Notes: generated from the letters alone by a model not told the origin. Positions 46,838 to 57,751 are shown, numbered from the stretch's first letter. The stretch is 64,000 bases of DNA from Pandoraea faecigallinarum (GCF_001029105.3 NZ_CP011807.3:1054001-1118000); one strand, 5' to 3'. Translations and numbers: made by a program.

Positions 46838-47240
46838 CGATCCGCTACATGCGGTCTACGACGCGTTCCGCGTGTCACATGAAAGTCTTAATGCGGCGAA
46901 ACTTGCCGTGCTCAACCAGCACAAGGCAATCGGTCCGCGCATCGAGTTCGGCGGGGCCTCGTGGGAAGACGCGGAAACGGCCTTGCAGCAAGCGGAACAG
47001 CAGTCGTCCGATCTCGCGGTCTTCGCCCTCTTTGTGACATTCGAGCGCTACGTGATCGACAGCAAGCCCGCGCCACCGCGCGCGACGCCTGAGGAGGCGT
47101 TCAACCTGTTGAGCGCCGTCGCCGGACAGATTGGCCAATTGCACGCCGGTTCAGGCAGAAGGAGGGAAACGCTGCCCGTTCACGTCGACCCGCTAACGTT
47201 TGCCGCGCCGCACGGGTGGTTTGCCCACGGTCTTACGTGA
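46827..47240 (+). CDS. Hypothetical protein, second of the islet, possibly 3'-truncated
   Basis: 137 residues. The first ~85 (HAVYDAFRVSHESLNAAKLAVLN, DAETALQQAEQQSSDLAVFALFVTFERYVID) are helical, reminiscent of HEPN-like or toxin-partner proteins, but I cannot assign a family. The remainder is Pro/Arg-rich. It overlaps the 3' end of the convergent rhlE gene by 48 bases, suggesting that its end was formed by a rearrangement. Confidence 0.5.
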   Translation: MNFDDPLHAVYDAFRVSHESLNAAKLAVLNQHKAIGPRIEFGGASWEDAETALQQAEQQSSDLAVFALFVTFERYVIDSKPAPPRATPEEAFNLLSAVAGQIGQLHAGSGRRRETLPVHVDPLTFAAPHGWFAHGLT

Positions 47241-48584
47241 GCCAGGCGTTGTCGTGCCGGTCGGTTGCCCCGTCTTCCTGCGACCGCCGAAAAGAGGATG
47301 ACTCGACGCGCGTTTCCCATTGAAAGCGGTATTTTGCGCGCCGGTGTTTCGTTGGACGTCGGCTGACATGGCCTGCGCCACCTTCGGCTTCTTCGGTTTT
47401 TTCGGTTTCCTGACGATCTGGCCCGCCGCGTTCGTCTCCGGCACGCGGTGTTCGGCTTCGAATCCCGGCTCTTCTTCGCGAGGCAGCGTTTGGCGGATCA
47501 GCGCCTCGATGGCGGCCAACTGCGGGGCCTCGTCGGCGCACACGAGCGAGATGGCGGCGCCGCTCGCCCCTGCGCGTCCGGTACGACCGATCCGGTGCAC
47601 GTAGTCCTGCGCGACGATAGGCAGATCCACGTTGATGACCAACGGCAGGTCATCGATATCCAGACCGCGCGCGGCCACGTCGGTGGCGACCAGCATCTGG
47701 ACTTCGCCCGCTTTGAAGCGTTCCAGCGCGCGTAGGCGCGCCGGTTGCGGCTTATCGCCGTGAATGGTGTCGATCGCATAACCCGCTTCATCGAGCAAGG
47801 CCGCCAGATACTCCACGCCGTTACGTGTTTTGACGAACACGAGCGCATGTGTCCACTTGTTCGCTGCCACGAGATGCATGAACAGGTCGGGCTTGTTGCG
47901 CTTGTCCACCGGAATCACCCACTGCTTGATCCTGCTTGCTGCGGCATTGGGTTGACTGACGCTGATGTCGACGGGGTCGCGAAGTATCTTCGCCGCCATC
48001 GTGCGGATATCGTCGCTGAACGTGGCGGAGAACAGCAAGGTCTGGCGCTGCGCCGGCAAGGCGGCGAAGATCGCGTTGAGTTCGCGCGCGAAACCCAGAT
48101 CGAGCATGCGGTCGGCTTCGTCCAGCACCAACGCGCGGACCTGGTCGAATTGCACGGCGTTCTGCCGGTTCAGGTCGAGCAGGCGCCCGGGCGTGGCGAC
48201 GAGCACGTCCACGCCTTTGCGCAACTTCATCATCTGCGGATTGATGCTCACGCCGCCGTACGCAGCCAGAAATCGCAAATCGAGGCCCCGGCCGTACTCG
48301 ACAAAGCTTTGCAGCACTTGCTCGGCCAGTTCACGCGTGGGCACCAGTACCAGAACGCGGACACGGTTGCTCGATACGGCGGGGCCGTGTTGCACCAGCC
48401 GTTGCAGCAACGGCAGCGCGAAGCCCGCCGTCTTGCCTGTGCCGGTCTGTGCTGCCGCCACGACGTCCTTGCCGCCGAGCACGGCGGGAATGGCTTTGAC
48501 CTGCACCGGTGTCGGTGTCTGGTAATCGAGCGCCTGCACGTTACGCAACAACGGTGCAATGAGGCCAAGCGAGGCAAAGGACAT
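47193..48584 (-). CDS. rhlE: DEAD-box RNA helicase, RhlE type
   Basis: ATP-dependent RNA unwinding, linked to ribosome assembly and RNA decay. 463 residues from ATG 48584. Q motif FASLGLIAPLLRNVQALDYQTPTPVQ, Walker A AAQTGTGKT, PTRELA, DEADRMLD, SATF, ARGLDIDDLP, HRIGRTGRAG; then a ~110-residue basic tail (KKPKKPK, RRKTGQ) that replaces the usual RhlE extension. An upstream start (48665) gives a non-conserved leader. The name is family-level; other DEAD-box subtypes are possible. Confidence 0.88.
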   Translation of the reverse strand: MSFASLGLIAPLLRNVQALDYQTPTPVQVKAIPAVLGGKDVVAAAQTGTGKTAGFALPLLQRLVQHGPAVSSNRVRVLVLVPTRELAEQVLQSFVEYGRGLDLRFLAAYGGVSINPQMMKLRKGVDVLVATPGRLLDLNRQNAVQFDQVRALVLDEADRMLDLGFARELNAIFAALPAQRQTLLFSATFSDDIRTMAAKILRDPVDISVSQPNAAASRIKQWVIPVDKRNKPDLFMHLVAANKWTHALVFVKTRNGVEYLAALLDEAGYAIDTIHGDKPQPARLRALERFKAGEVQMLVATDVAARGLDIDDLPLVINVDLPIVAQDYVHRIGRTGRAGASGAAISLVCADEAPQLAAIEALIRQTLPREEEPGFEAEHRVPETNAAGQIVRKPKKPKKPKVAQAMSADVQRNTGAQNTAFNGKRASSHPLFGGRRKTGQPTGTTTPGSRKTVGKPPVRRGKR

Positions 48585-48619
48585 GGACGTATTTCCGGCT
48601 AAAACCGCAATTCTAGCGG

Positions 48620-49201
48620 GTGCCGCACGGCGTGACCTTCGACGGACGGCAGGTGTGGGCGGCAACCGGTGAATCCCTCCTCGCCTTCGACCCGGCGAAC
48701 GGGAACGTCACTCGCACGCTCGATGTGTCGAGCGACGCCGGTACCGCCTTCGACGGCAAGCATCTCTATCAAATCGCAGAGTCGCGCATCGACAGGATCG
48801 ATCCGGCGACGGGACGTGTGCTGGACTCCATTCCCGCCCCCGCGGACCGTGGCAGCAATTCGGGGCTGACGTGGGCCGAGGGTAGCCTGTGGATCGGGCA
48901 ATACCGCGACCGCCGCATCCTGCAAATCGATCCGAAGGACGGGCGCGTGTTGCGTACCATCGAATCCGACCGCTTCGTCACCGGTGTGACATGGGCGAAC
49001 GACGAACTGTGGCACGGCACGCGGGAAAACGACGAGTGCGAACTGCGTCAAGTGGACGCGGTAAGTGGGGAAGTCCTCACGCGAGTGCAGATGCCCGGCG
49101 GTCTGGTCGTCAGCGGCCTGGAGTATGACGGCGCCGGCACGTTCTATTGCGGCGGCGCAGCCAGCGGTAAGGTGCGTGCCGTGCGTTATCCCAAAGCCTG
49201 A
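48620..49201 (+). pseudogene. N-terminally truncated beta-propeller (glutamine-cyclotransferase-like)
   Basis: 193 residues with repeating propeller blades (VTFDGRQVWAAT, FDPANGNVTRTL, GKHLYQIAE, IDRIDPATGRVLDSIP, SLWIGQYRDRRILQIDP, TWANDELWHG). Propellers of this type are normally longer and begin with a short leader before LPHGVTFDG. Here an in-frame TAG lies two codons before the only start, a GTG, only 36 bases from the divergent rhlE start. No ribosome site is visible. It may be a short intact gene or the remnant of a longer one. Confidence 0.5.
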
Positions 49202-49323
49202 GTCTTCGGAATAAAACCCGGCATGCCGCGCAGGTGCCGCATTCATCGTCCGCGGCGTGCCGTCAGTGCGCGGCGGACGCCATTGCCGCCAGCCTATCGC
49301 CTTCGATAGTCTGGCTTAATTGC

Positions 49324-49358
49324 ATAGATTTCAATAATCAATTTCTATTTATCGATAG
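49324..49358 (+). promoter_or_regulatory. AT-rich ahpC promoter region with ATAG/CTAT elements (possible OxyR site)
   Basis: Repeated ATAG and CTAT tetrads (ATAG at 49324, CTAT at 49345, ATCGATAG at 49351) lie ~50-80 bases before ahpC. OxyR sites are built from spaced ATAG...CTAT elements. The spacing here fits only loosely, so this is a weak call. Confidence 0.3.
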
Positions 49359-49406
49359 CATTCGGCATACTGGCAACACTTTCCACCCAGTCAGAGAGAC
49401 AACGAC

Positions 49407-49970
49407 ATGCCGATCATCAACACCCAGATCAAGCCGTTCAAAGCCAATGCCTACCAAAATGGCGACTTCATCACCGTGACCGACGAAACCCTCAAGGGCA
49501 AGTGGTCGGTGGTGGTGTTCTACCCGGCGGACTTCACTTTCGTGTGCCCGACCGAACTGGGCGATCTGGCCGACCACTACGAAGAATTCAAGAAGCTGGG
49601 CGTTGAGATCTACAGTGTCTCGACCGACACGCATTTCACGCACAAGGCCTGGCACGACACGTCGGACACGATCCGGAAGATCCAATATCCGATGGTTGCC
49701 GACCCGACGCTGGCGATCTCGCGCAACTTCGACGTGCTGATCGAAGAAGAGGGCCTGGCCCTGCGCGGGACGTTCGTCATCAACCCGGAAGGCGAGATCA
49801 AGTTGTGTGAAATTCACGACAACGGTATCGGCCGCGACGCCAAGGAACTGCTGCGCAAGGTGCAGGCCGCTCAGTACATCGCCGCTCACCCGGGTGAAGT
49901 CTGTCCCGCGAAGTGGACGCCGGGCGCCGAAACGCTCAGCCCGTCGCTCGACCTGATCGGCAAGATCTAA
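49407..49970 (+). CDS. ahpC: Alkyl hydroperoxide reductase, peroxiredoxin subunit
   Basis: Typical 2-Cys peroxiredoxin that reduces H2O2 and organic peroxides. 187 residues: peroxidatic Cys47 in FVCPTE, resolving Cys166 in [48 protein letters not shown] precedes the ATG. Followed by ahpF after 192 bases, its NADH-dependent reductant. Confidence 0.97.
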   Translation: MPIINTQIKPFKANAYQNGDFITVTDETLKGKWSVVVFYPADFTFVCPTELGDLADHYEEFKKLGVEIYSVSTDTHFTHKAWHDTSDTIRKIQYPMVADPTLAISRNFDVLIEEEGLALRGTFVINPEGEIKLCEIHDNGIGRDAKELLRKVQAAQYIAAHPGEVCPAKWTPGAETLSPSLDLIGKI

Positions 49971-50034
49971 GGTTCACGGTTTCACCGCAGCTTCGTTGCT
50001 GCAAGCGCCGCTCGGGTCACGCAGCGGCGTCTCC

Positions 50035-50074
50035 TGCCGGCGCGCGGGCCCCCCTAAACCCCGTTGCGCCGGCA
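50035..50074 (+). other. Long-loop hairpin between ahpC and ahpF
   Basis: TGCCGGCGC pairs with GCGCCGGCA across 22 bases (9-bp perfect stem). It may lower read-through so that AhpC is made in excess over AhpF, as is typical in this system, but no U-tract is present. Confidence 0.4.
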
Positions 50075-50162
50075 CCCACCCCGAATTCCCCGACGCTTAC
50101 CTGCGCCAGCCACCGGCCGACGCGGTGGACCTCGCTCACCCTTTCGAGACGGAAAACAAGCC

Positions 50163-51755
50163 ATGTTGGACGCGAACCTCAAAGCCCAGTTGCAAACGTA
50201 TCTCCAGAAAGTCACGCGCCCCATCGAGATCGCCGTGTGGCTGGACGATAGCCCCAAGTCCGCCGAAATGAAGTCGCTGATCGACGAGATCGCACCGCTC
50301 TCCGACAAGATCACCGTCGTCTCGCGCGACGACGCCCGCGAGCGTCGTCCCTCGTTCGCGATCGGCACGCCGGGTGAGGCACCGCGCATCCGTTTTGCCG
50401 GTCTGCCGATGGGGCACGAGTTCACGTCGCTGGTGCTGGCGTTGCTGCAAGTCGGCGGTCATCCGCTCAAGCTCGACGACGACACCATTGCGCAAATTCG
50501 CGCGCTCGATGGCGACTTCCGTTTCGAGACGTACATTTCGCTGTCGTGCCAGAACTGCCCGGAAGTCGTGCAGGCGCTCAACGTCATGGCGCTCATCAAC
50601 CCGCGCATCCAGCAAATCACCATCGACGGGGCGCTATTCCAGAGTGAAGTCGAAGCGCGACAGGTGATGGCGGTGCCGACCGTGTTTCTCAACGGCGAAT
50701 CGTTCACCCAGGGCCGCACCAGCGTGAAGGAACTGCTGGCCAAACTCGACACGGGCGCAACGGCCCGCGCCGCGAAGGCGCTCGAGAACCGGCCGGTCTA
50801 CGACATGCTGATTGTGGGGGGCGGGCCGGCCGGTGCTGCGGCCGCGATTTACGCGGCGCGAAAGGGCATCGTGACGGGCGTCGTCGCCGAGCGTTTTGGC
50901 GGTCAGGTGCTCGACACGATGGCCATCGAGAACTTCGTCTCGGTCACGCACACCGAAGGGCCGAAGTTCGCCACCGCGCTGGAGCAGCACGTAAGGACGT
51001 ACGACGTGGACGTGATCGACACGCAGCGTGCCCAAGCGTTGATTCCGGGCAAGATTCACGAAGTGCATCTGGCCAGCGGCGCCGTTCTCAAGGCCCGCGC
51101 CGTGGTGCTGGCCACGGGTGCCCGCTGGCGCGAAATCGGCGCCCCGGGCGAGCGCGAATACCGCAACCGTGGCGTGGCGTACTGCCCGCACTGCGATGGT
51201 CCGTTGTTCAAAGGCAAGCGCGTTGCGGTGGTCGGCGGCGGCAACTCGGGCGTGGAAGCGGCTATCGACCTGGCGGGCATCGTCAAGGAAGTCACGCTAA
51301 TCGAATACGGCACGCAGTTGCGCGCCGACGAAGTGCTCCAGCGCAAGCTGCGCAGTCTGTCGAACGTGCGGGTACTGACGAACGCGCAGACCACCGAGAT
51401 CGTCGGTGACGGCCAGAAGGTGAACGCTCTGGTGTACCGTGACCGCTCGACGGGCGAGACTGCGACGATTGCCCTCGAAGGCGTGTTCGTGCAGATCGGT
51501 CTGGTGCCGAATACCGAATGGTTGGGGAGCACGGTGTCGCTCTCGCGTCATGGCGAGATCGAAGTCGATGCGAAGGGGGCAACATCCGTGCCGGGCGTAT
51601 TCGCCGCGGGCGACGTCACGACCGTGCCGTTCAAGCAGATCGTGATTGCGGTCGGTGAAGGGGCCAAGGCATCGCTCGGCGCCTTCGAACATCTGATGCT
51701 CGGCTCGGTGGAAGATGACGTCGTCGCCACCCAGCGCGAAGCCGCTGTCGCCTGA
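50163..51755 (+). CDS. ahpF: Alkyl hydroperoxide reductase subunit F
   Basis: NADH:peroxiredoxin oxidoreductase that re-reduces AhpC. 530 residues: N-terminal tandem thioredoxin-fold domain with SCQNCPE (CxxC), FAD-binding [18 protein letters not shown], redox-active CPHCDG (CxxC), NAD-binding [17 protein letters not shown] and a C-terminal [25 protein letters not shown]. The ATG at 50163 matches the family start ([14 protein letters not shown]). Confidence 0.97.
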   Translation: MLDANLKAQLQTYLQKVTRPIEIAVWLDDSPKSAEMKSLIDEIAPLSDKITVVSRDDARERRPSFAIGTPGEAPRIRFAGLPMGHEFTSLVLALLQVGGHPLKLDDDTIAQIRALDGDFRFETYISLSCQNCPEVVQALNVMALINPRIQQITIDGALFQSEVEARQVMAVPTVFLNGESFTQGRTSVKELLAKLDTGATARAAKALENRPVYDMLIVGGGPAGAAAAIYAARKGIVTGVVAERFGGQVLDTMAIENFVSVTHTEGPKFATALEQHVRTYDVDVIDTQRAQALIPGKIHEVHLASGAVLKARAVVLATGARWREIGAPGEREYRNRGVAYCPHCDGPLFKGKRVAVVGGGNSGVEAAIDLAGIVKEVTLIEYGTQLRADEVLQRKLRSLSNVRVLTNAQTTEIVGDGQKVNALVYRDRSTGETATIALEGVFVQIGLVPNTEWLGSTVSLSRHGEIEVDAKGATSVPGVFAAGDVTTVPFKQIVIAVGEGAKASLGAFEHLMLGSVEDDVVATQREAAVA

Positions 51756-51803
51756 GGGCATCGCAAGGCAGCGTTGGCTACCATGAAACAGGCCGCCCCC
51801 CAG

Positions 51804-51831
51804 GCCGCCCCCCGGGGCGGCTTGCTTTTTT
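51804..51831 (+). terminator. Intrinsic terminator after ahpF
   Basis: GCCGCCCC-CC-GGGGCGGC followed by TTGC and six T, 49 bases after the ahpF stop. It also separates ahpF from the convergent phosphopantetheinyl transferase gene. A second copy of the left arm lies 12 bases upstream. Confidence 0.85.
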
Positions 51832-51904
51832 GCCACCTCGAACGCGATGCGACTGGACGACGGGAGCGACGGGAGCGACGGACGCCGCAGCCCGGCACGC
51901 TGTC

Positions 51905-52708
51905 TCATTGCGATCGCGCCGGCGCATCGATCCGTTCGAGGCTCACGCGGGCGAGACTCGACACCGTCCCCGTCACGCGCAACGCCGGATCCAGCCAGTC
52001 CGTCATCGCCCACATGCCGTGCGAGACGCGCCGTTGCCACGCGCGCAGCGGCGCTTCGCTCATCGGCAGAGCGGACATATCGATGCCGCTCATGTCCGCC
52101 AGTGTCGCGGCGCCGATCTTGACGAGACTCTCCTTGCGCGTCCACAGACGCAGCCAGGCCAGTGCGCGAGGCGACGGCGCGCGATGGTTTGGCGCCACGC
52201 CCGCAAAGGCACCGAGCCGGATTCGCTCGCGCTCGTTGAGGCCGGGCAGATCGGCATCGACGGCGAGCGCTTCATCCCAGTGTTCGACGTCGATGCCCAC
52301 CGGCGATATGGCACAGGCGGCGGCGACCGCGCCGCGCGCGTGGCTCAGGCTCACGTGCAGGCCGGGATGCGCCGGCAGGCGAGGGCGCCCGTGTGCGCCC
52401 CCGCAACGTTCGCAACGCTGCATCAGCACATAGGTTCGTGCTGTGGCGCCGGGCATGTCCGGGCTGCCGATCACGCGTGCGGCGGCCACGCGCGCGAGGA
52501 TATGCGCCGCCACATAATCCTCCCGATCGTCCGGTCGGGAAAAGGCATCGGCGCGCCGGCGTTCGTCGGAGCTGAGATGATCGGACCACGCTCCGAAGCG
52601 TGCCAGAACATTGCCCGACGCCCCGTATAACGCAACCCCCAGCGCCAGTTCCGATACCCCCGGGTCGAGCCTGCCTTCGGCACGTACAGCCATGTTGTCG
52701 TTTGTCAT
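51905..52708 (-). CDS. 4'-phosphopantetheinyl transferase, Sfp type
   Basis: Converts apo carrier proteins of NRPS/PKS systems to the holo form using CoA. 267 residues from ATG 52708. GIDVEHWDE (Asp140, Glu142, Mg2+ ligands) and LRLWTRKESLVKIGA (Glu193, Lys197) are the two family motifs; RCERCGGAHGRPRL (~99-111) is the Cys-bearing segment often seen in Sfp homologues. An in-frame longer start is not conserved. The only NRPS in the window, at 58-62 kb, is a plausible client. Confidence 0.88.
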   Translation of the reverse strand: MTNDNMAVRAEGRLDPGVSELALGVALYGASGNVLARFGAWSDHLSSDERRRADAFSRPDDREDYVAAHILARVAAARVIGSPDMPGATARTYVLMQRCERCGGAHGRPRLPAHPGLHVSLSHARGAVAAACAISPVGIDVEHWDEALAVDADLPGLNERERIRLGAFAGVAPNHRAPSPRALAWLRLWTRKESLVKIGAATLADMSGIDMSALPMSEAPLRAWQRRVSHGMWAMTDWLDPALRVTGTVSSLARVSLERIDAPARSQ

Positions 52709-54173
<1,465 letters not shown>

Positions 54174-54192
54174 TCCACGCGTCGTGAAACGG

Positions 54193-54217
54193 GCGGGCGG
54201 CATGGCGTGCCGCCCGC
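54193..54217. terminator. Bidirectional hairpin between convergent genes
   Basis: GCGGGCGGCA-TGGCG-TGCCGCCCGC: ten-base perfect stem between the reductase stop and the sigma-54 activator stop. Its place suits a shared terminator, although no U-run is visible. Confidence 0.6.
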
Positions 54218-54225
54218 TTGCGGGT

Positions 54226-55359
54226 TCAGCGATCCGGCCCGAGCAGCACGTCGCTGCCCATATCGCGCACGTGAGGAATGTGCAGTTCGCGCAGCTTGCG
54301 ATAGAGCGACGTGCGGCAGATGCCGAGTTCGCGCGAAGCGGCAGAGATGTTCCAGCGTCGCGAGGACAGCACGCGAATGATGATTTCACGCTCGCCGTTG
54401 GCGATGGCCGACAGCGATGCGAGCGGCGCCACCTGAATATTGCCGGAAGCGCCTGCGGCCTGCGATGGCGGCCTGGCAGACGCGATCGTCGGCACGGCGG
54501 AAGAAGGGGCCGATGCGGCCATCGACGTCGCACTTTGCACGAGATTCGCAGGCAGATCCGGAATCCGGATCGTATCGTCGCCTTTGACGGCACACGCGTA
54601 CTGGACCGCGGCGCGCATCTGACGCAGGTTGCCTGGCCATGCGTACGACAGCAGCAACTCGCGTGTTTCGCTGTCGAGGGAATCGAAATTGGCGTTGCCG
54701 TGCGACTCCGCGACGATCATCGCGTCGAGCAACCAGGCACGGTCCTGCCGTAGCCGTAGGGGGGGTAGATGCACGATGCCCACGGCGACCCGATAGTAAA
54801 GGTCTTCGCGAAACGCACCGGCCTGAACGCGCGATTCGAGATTCTGGTGCGTTGCACAAATGAGTTGCAGGTCGACGGGCACGGGGGTGGCCGAGCCGAT
54901 GGGCGTGACTTCCCGCTCGGAGAGTACGCGCAGCAAGCGCGTTTGCTGTGCGAACGGCATGTCGCCGATTTCGTCGAGAAAGAGCGTGCCGCCATCGGCC
55001 TGCACGACTTTGCCTTTCATGCCGGTATTGAGCGCGCCGGAGAAGGCGCCGCGCTGGTAGCCGAACAATTCGCTTTCAATCAGGTTTTCGGGGATCGAGC
55101 CACAGTTGACCGACACCATGTTCGCGTGGCGGCGGGCGCTGTAATTGTGCAGTGCCCGCGAGAGATATTCCTTGCCGGTTCCGGTTTCTCCAAGGATCAG
55201 AATGGGAAGCTGACGATCGATGAGCAGGCGGGCGCGGGCAAGGGTCGCCAGCATCGAGGGGTCGTTGCCGCAGAGCCGGTCGAGCGATGGCCCGGAGGAA
55301 GACTGAAAGTTTGCGTTTGAACGGTCCAGCGGATCGTGGGCGTACATAGCGTCTCTCAT
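54226..55359 (-). CDS. Sigma-54 enhancer-binding protein without sensor domain
   Basis: 377 residues. AAA+ domain almost from the start: Walker A GETGTGKE (57-64), ELFGYQRGAFSGAL (GAFSGA at 104-109 in place of GAFTGA), Walker B GGTLFLDEIGD (~124-133), SERE and FREDLYYRV. Then an Ala/Ser-rich linker and a Fis-type HTH (RRWNISAASRELGICRTSLYRKL). The ~300-residue N-terminal sensor of AcoR-like proteins is missing, and no related frame lies upstream. Activity may be constitutive, controlled by level or by another protein. Confidence 0.85.
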   Translation of the reverse strand: MRDAMYAHDPLDRSNANFQSSSGPSLDRLCGNDPSMLATLARARLLIDRQLPILILGETGTGKEYLSRALHNYSARRHANMVSVNCGSIPENLIESELFGYQRGAFSGALNTGMKGKVVQADGGTLFLDEIGDMPFAQQTRLLRVLSEREVTPIGSATPVPVDLQLICATHQNLESRVQAGAFREDLYYRVAVGIVHLPPLRLRQDRAWLLDAMIVAESHGNANFDSLDSETRELLLSYAWPGNLRQMRAAVQYACAVKGDDTIRIPDLPANLVQSATSMAASAPSSAVPTIASARPPSQAAGASGNIQVAPLASLSAIANGEREIIIRVLSSRRWNISAASRELGICRTSLYRKLRELHIPHVRDMGSDVLLGPDR

Positions 55360-55554
55360 TGACTTTATTGGAATTGGCGGGCGCCGCGTTTGGCGGCGCG
55401 AGTTCGCATCGTGGCGAATGCCTTGGGGGGTGCTCCATAAAGCAAGACCAAGGATAGTTCGATTCGCGAGCGGTCTCCAATACCATATGATGCGATGACT
55501 GATACCGGTTCGCTATGAATAGAAACCGATGTTCTTTCAAGGGGAAAAAGCTCC

Positions 55555-56469
55555 ATGGAACTGAGGCAACTTCGTTATTTCGTAGTACTGGCTGAAACGC
55601 TCCACTTCGGGCGGGCAGCAAATCTGCTGCACATTTCGCAACCACCGTTGTCGCGCCAGATCGCGATGCTCGAAGAGGAGCTGGGGGTGGTGCTGTTTCA
55701 GCGCACGCAGCGCAGCGTGGCGCTCACGGCCGCGGGGCAGCGCTTCTATCGGGACGCACGCTCCGTGCTCGCCACACTCGATCAGGCACGCTCTCACGCG
55801 CGCGCGGCCGAAGTGGGAGACTCGGGCATGCTCTGCGCGGGTTTCATGTTCGCCGTTGCATGCAGCGTGCTGCCGGTGCTCACACGCGCTTTCGCCGCGG
55901 CATTCCCGCGCATCGAAGTCAAACTCAAGGAAAAGATCCCGACCGAACTGGCCGATGAGTTGCGCTGCGGCAAAGTGGACGTCGGCATCATGTACTCGTC
56001 CGATGCTTCCGATGAGCTATGCACGGAAACCATCTTTCGCGAACCGCTGGTCGCGGCGCTGCCCGCCGGTCATCGGCTCGCCGCGCGCACCGCGATTTCC
56101 ATCGGCGAGCTGCGCGACGACGCCTTCATCATTTCTCCCCGCGAAGCCTCGCCGTTCATCTACAACACGATCACCGAGCATTGCCGTCAGGCCGGCTTCG
56201 CACCGCGCGTGCGCCTGGAGACGAACTTTCAGCAGACCATCGTGAACCTGGTCGCGCAGCGCCTTGGAGTTGCGCTGGTGCACAGCTCGATGCGCAGCAC
56301 GCGGGCGGAGAACGTTCAGTTCGTGCCGTTGCTGCACGCACCGTACATCGACGTGGCGCTGGTATGGAACGAGAGGAGCCGCAATCCCTGCGTGCCGCGC
56401 TTCGTGCAGACGGCGCAGAACCTCGGGCTCTTCGAGCCGTCGGACGCCGCGCTTCAGGTGTGCGCGTAA
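55555..56469 (+). CDS. LysR-family transcriptional regulator (BenM/CatM-like)
   Basis: 304 residues: HTH ELRQLRYFVVLAETLHFGRAANLLHISQPPLS, the linker and an effector domain ISIGELRDDAFIISPREASPFIYNTI. This opening is typical of the CatM/BenM/CbnR group that answers to aromatic-ring cleavage products. It is divergent from the sigma-54 activator (195-base spacer) and convergent with the aminotransferase gene; no target is obvious. Confidence 0.86.
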   Translation: MELRQLRYFVVLAETLHFGRAANLLHISQPPLSRQIAMLEEELGVVLFQRTQRSVALTAAGQRFYRDARSVLATLDQARSHARAAEVGDSGMLCAGFMFAVACSVLPVLTRAFAAAFPRIEVKLKEKIPTELADELRCGKVDVGIMYSSDASDELCTETIFREPLVAALPAGHRLAARTAISIGELRDDAFIISPREASPFIYNTITEHCRQAGFAPRVRLETNFQQTIVNLVAQRLGVALVHSSMRSTRAENVQFVPLLHAPYIDVALVWNERSRNPCVPRFVQTAQNLGLFEPSDAALQVCA

Positions 56470-56524
56470 GATGCCGCCGCGCGGGCGACGCCGGCGGCTG
56501 CGGCGTCGTGTTCGCCGCAGCGGG

Positions 56525-57751
56525 CTAAGAGACGGAGAGGCAGGCTTCCGTGTTTCGCAGACGTGCCTTGATGGCCTGCGCCAGACGTGCGATGCCGGTT
56601 TCGATTTGCGACGGCGTGGCGGTCGTGAACGTCAGCCGCATCGTGTTCGCCTTCGGTGCGACCGCATGGAACGACGCGCCTGGAATGAACGCGACGCCGC
56701 GCGCGAGTGCATCGTCGAACAGACTTGCGCTGTCGATGTGCGCCGGCAACGTCACCCAGAGGAACATTCCGCCGCTCGGGCGCGTCCACGAAACGCCCTC
56801 GGGCATGTGCTGCGCGAGGCATTCGAGCATGAGGGCGCATTGCGCGCGGTAGCGCTGGCGAATCGCGTCGAGATGTGCGTCGTACTCGCCGTCGGTCAGC
56901 AGCGCATGCGCCAGTCGCTGCGTGATGCCGGTCGTATGCAGATCGCTGGCCTGCTTGGCTTGCAGCAGCTTGAGCATGAGTTCGTCGGGCGCGACGACAT
57001 AGCCGACGCGCAGACCCGGCGCGATAACTTTCGAGAACGAGCCGAGATGCACGACACCCTGCGGCGCCATCGACAGCAGCGAAGGCGGTGTAGCGCCGCT
57101 GTAGACGAGTTCGCCGTAAGGGTCGTCTTCCACGAGCAGCAGGCCGTTGCGCATGGCTTTCGACACCAGCGCGATGCGCCGCTCATGGGCGAGGGTGCGT
57201 CCCGTGGGGTTCTGAAAGTTGGGCTGGGTGTAGAGCAGCCGGGCATGGCGCATCGATGCCTCGTCCAGACGCTCGGGCAGCAGACCCGCAGCGTCGGCAG
57301 GCACTTCCTCGAAGACGGGTTCGTACTGCGCCAGTGCCTGGACCGCACCGAGGTACGTCGGGGTTTCGATCAGCACGCGCGAGCCGGGATCGATCAGCAC
57401 GCGGGCCACGAGGTCGAGCGCTTGCTGCGAGCCGGTGGTGACGAGTACCTGTGCAGGGCTGATGCCGGCGCCCTGGCGCGTCAGGCGCGACGCAATGGCT
57501 TCGCGCAACGGCAGGTAGCCTTCCGATGGGCCATATTGCAGTGCGCCTGACGCGTCGTGACGCAAAATGCGCTCCACCGACGCCTGAAGCCGTTCGACCG
57601 GCAGCGCGTAAGGTGAGGGCAGGCCGCCCGCGAACGAGATGATGTCGGGGCGTTCGGCGACCTTGAGGAGTTCGCGCAGCGCCGAGGGCTGCATGCGCTG
57701 CGCGCGCGCCGCGAGTTGCCAGCGACCGGCGGGCGGGAGATGTCTGTCCAT
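56525..57751 (-). CDS. PLP-dependent aminotransferase (class I/II, 2-aminoadipate type)
   Basis: 408 residues. Fold-type I: ISFAGGLPSPYALP, QYGPSEGYLPLREAIA, TTGSQQALDLVARVLIDPG, YTQPNFQNPTG, VEDDPYGELVYSG and the PLP lysine in LGSFSKVIAPGLRVGYV. It resembles LysN/aminoadipate-type or broad branched/aromatic transaminases. The ATG at 57751 gives MDRHLPPAGRW; a GTG at 57790 is also possible. It lies 129 bases behind mgoD on the same strand, so it could be the tail of that unit or separate. Confidence 0.86.
   Translation of the reverse strand: MDRHLPPAGRWQLAARAQRMQPSALRELLKVAERPDIISFAGGLPSPYALPVERLQASVERILRHDASGALQYGPSEGYLPLREAIASRLTRQGAGISPAQVLVTTGSQQALDLVARVLIDPGSRVLIETPTYLGAVQALAQYEPVFEEVPADAAGLLPERLDEASMRHARLLYTQPNFQNPTGRTLAHERRIALVSKAMRNGLLLVEDDPYGELVYSGATPPSLLSMAPQGVVHLGSFSKVIAPGLRVGYVVAPDELMLKLLQAKQASDLHTTGITQRLAHALLTDGEYDAHLDAIRQRYRAQCALMLECLAQHMPEGVSWTRPSGGMFLWVTLPAHIDSASLFDDALARGVAFIPGASFHAVAPKANTMRLTFTTATPSQIETGIARLAQAIKARLRNTEACLSVS

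Noticed and set aside
49202..49406. A definite OxyR box before ahpC
   Set aside because: ATAG/CTAT elements are present but the spacing does not match the consensus well, so it was listed only as a weak candidate.
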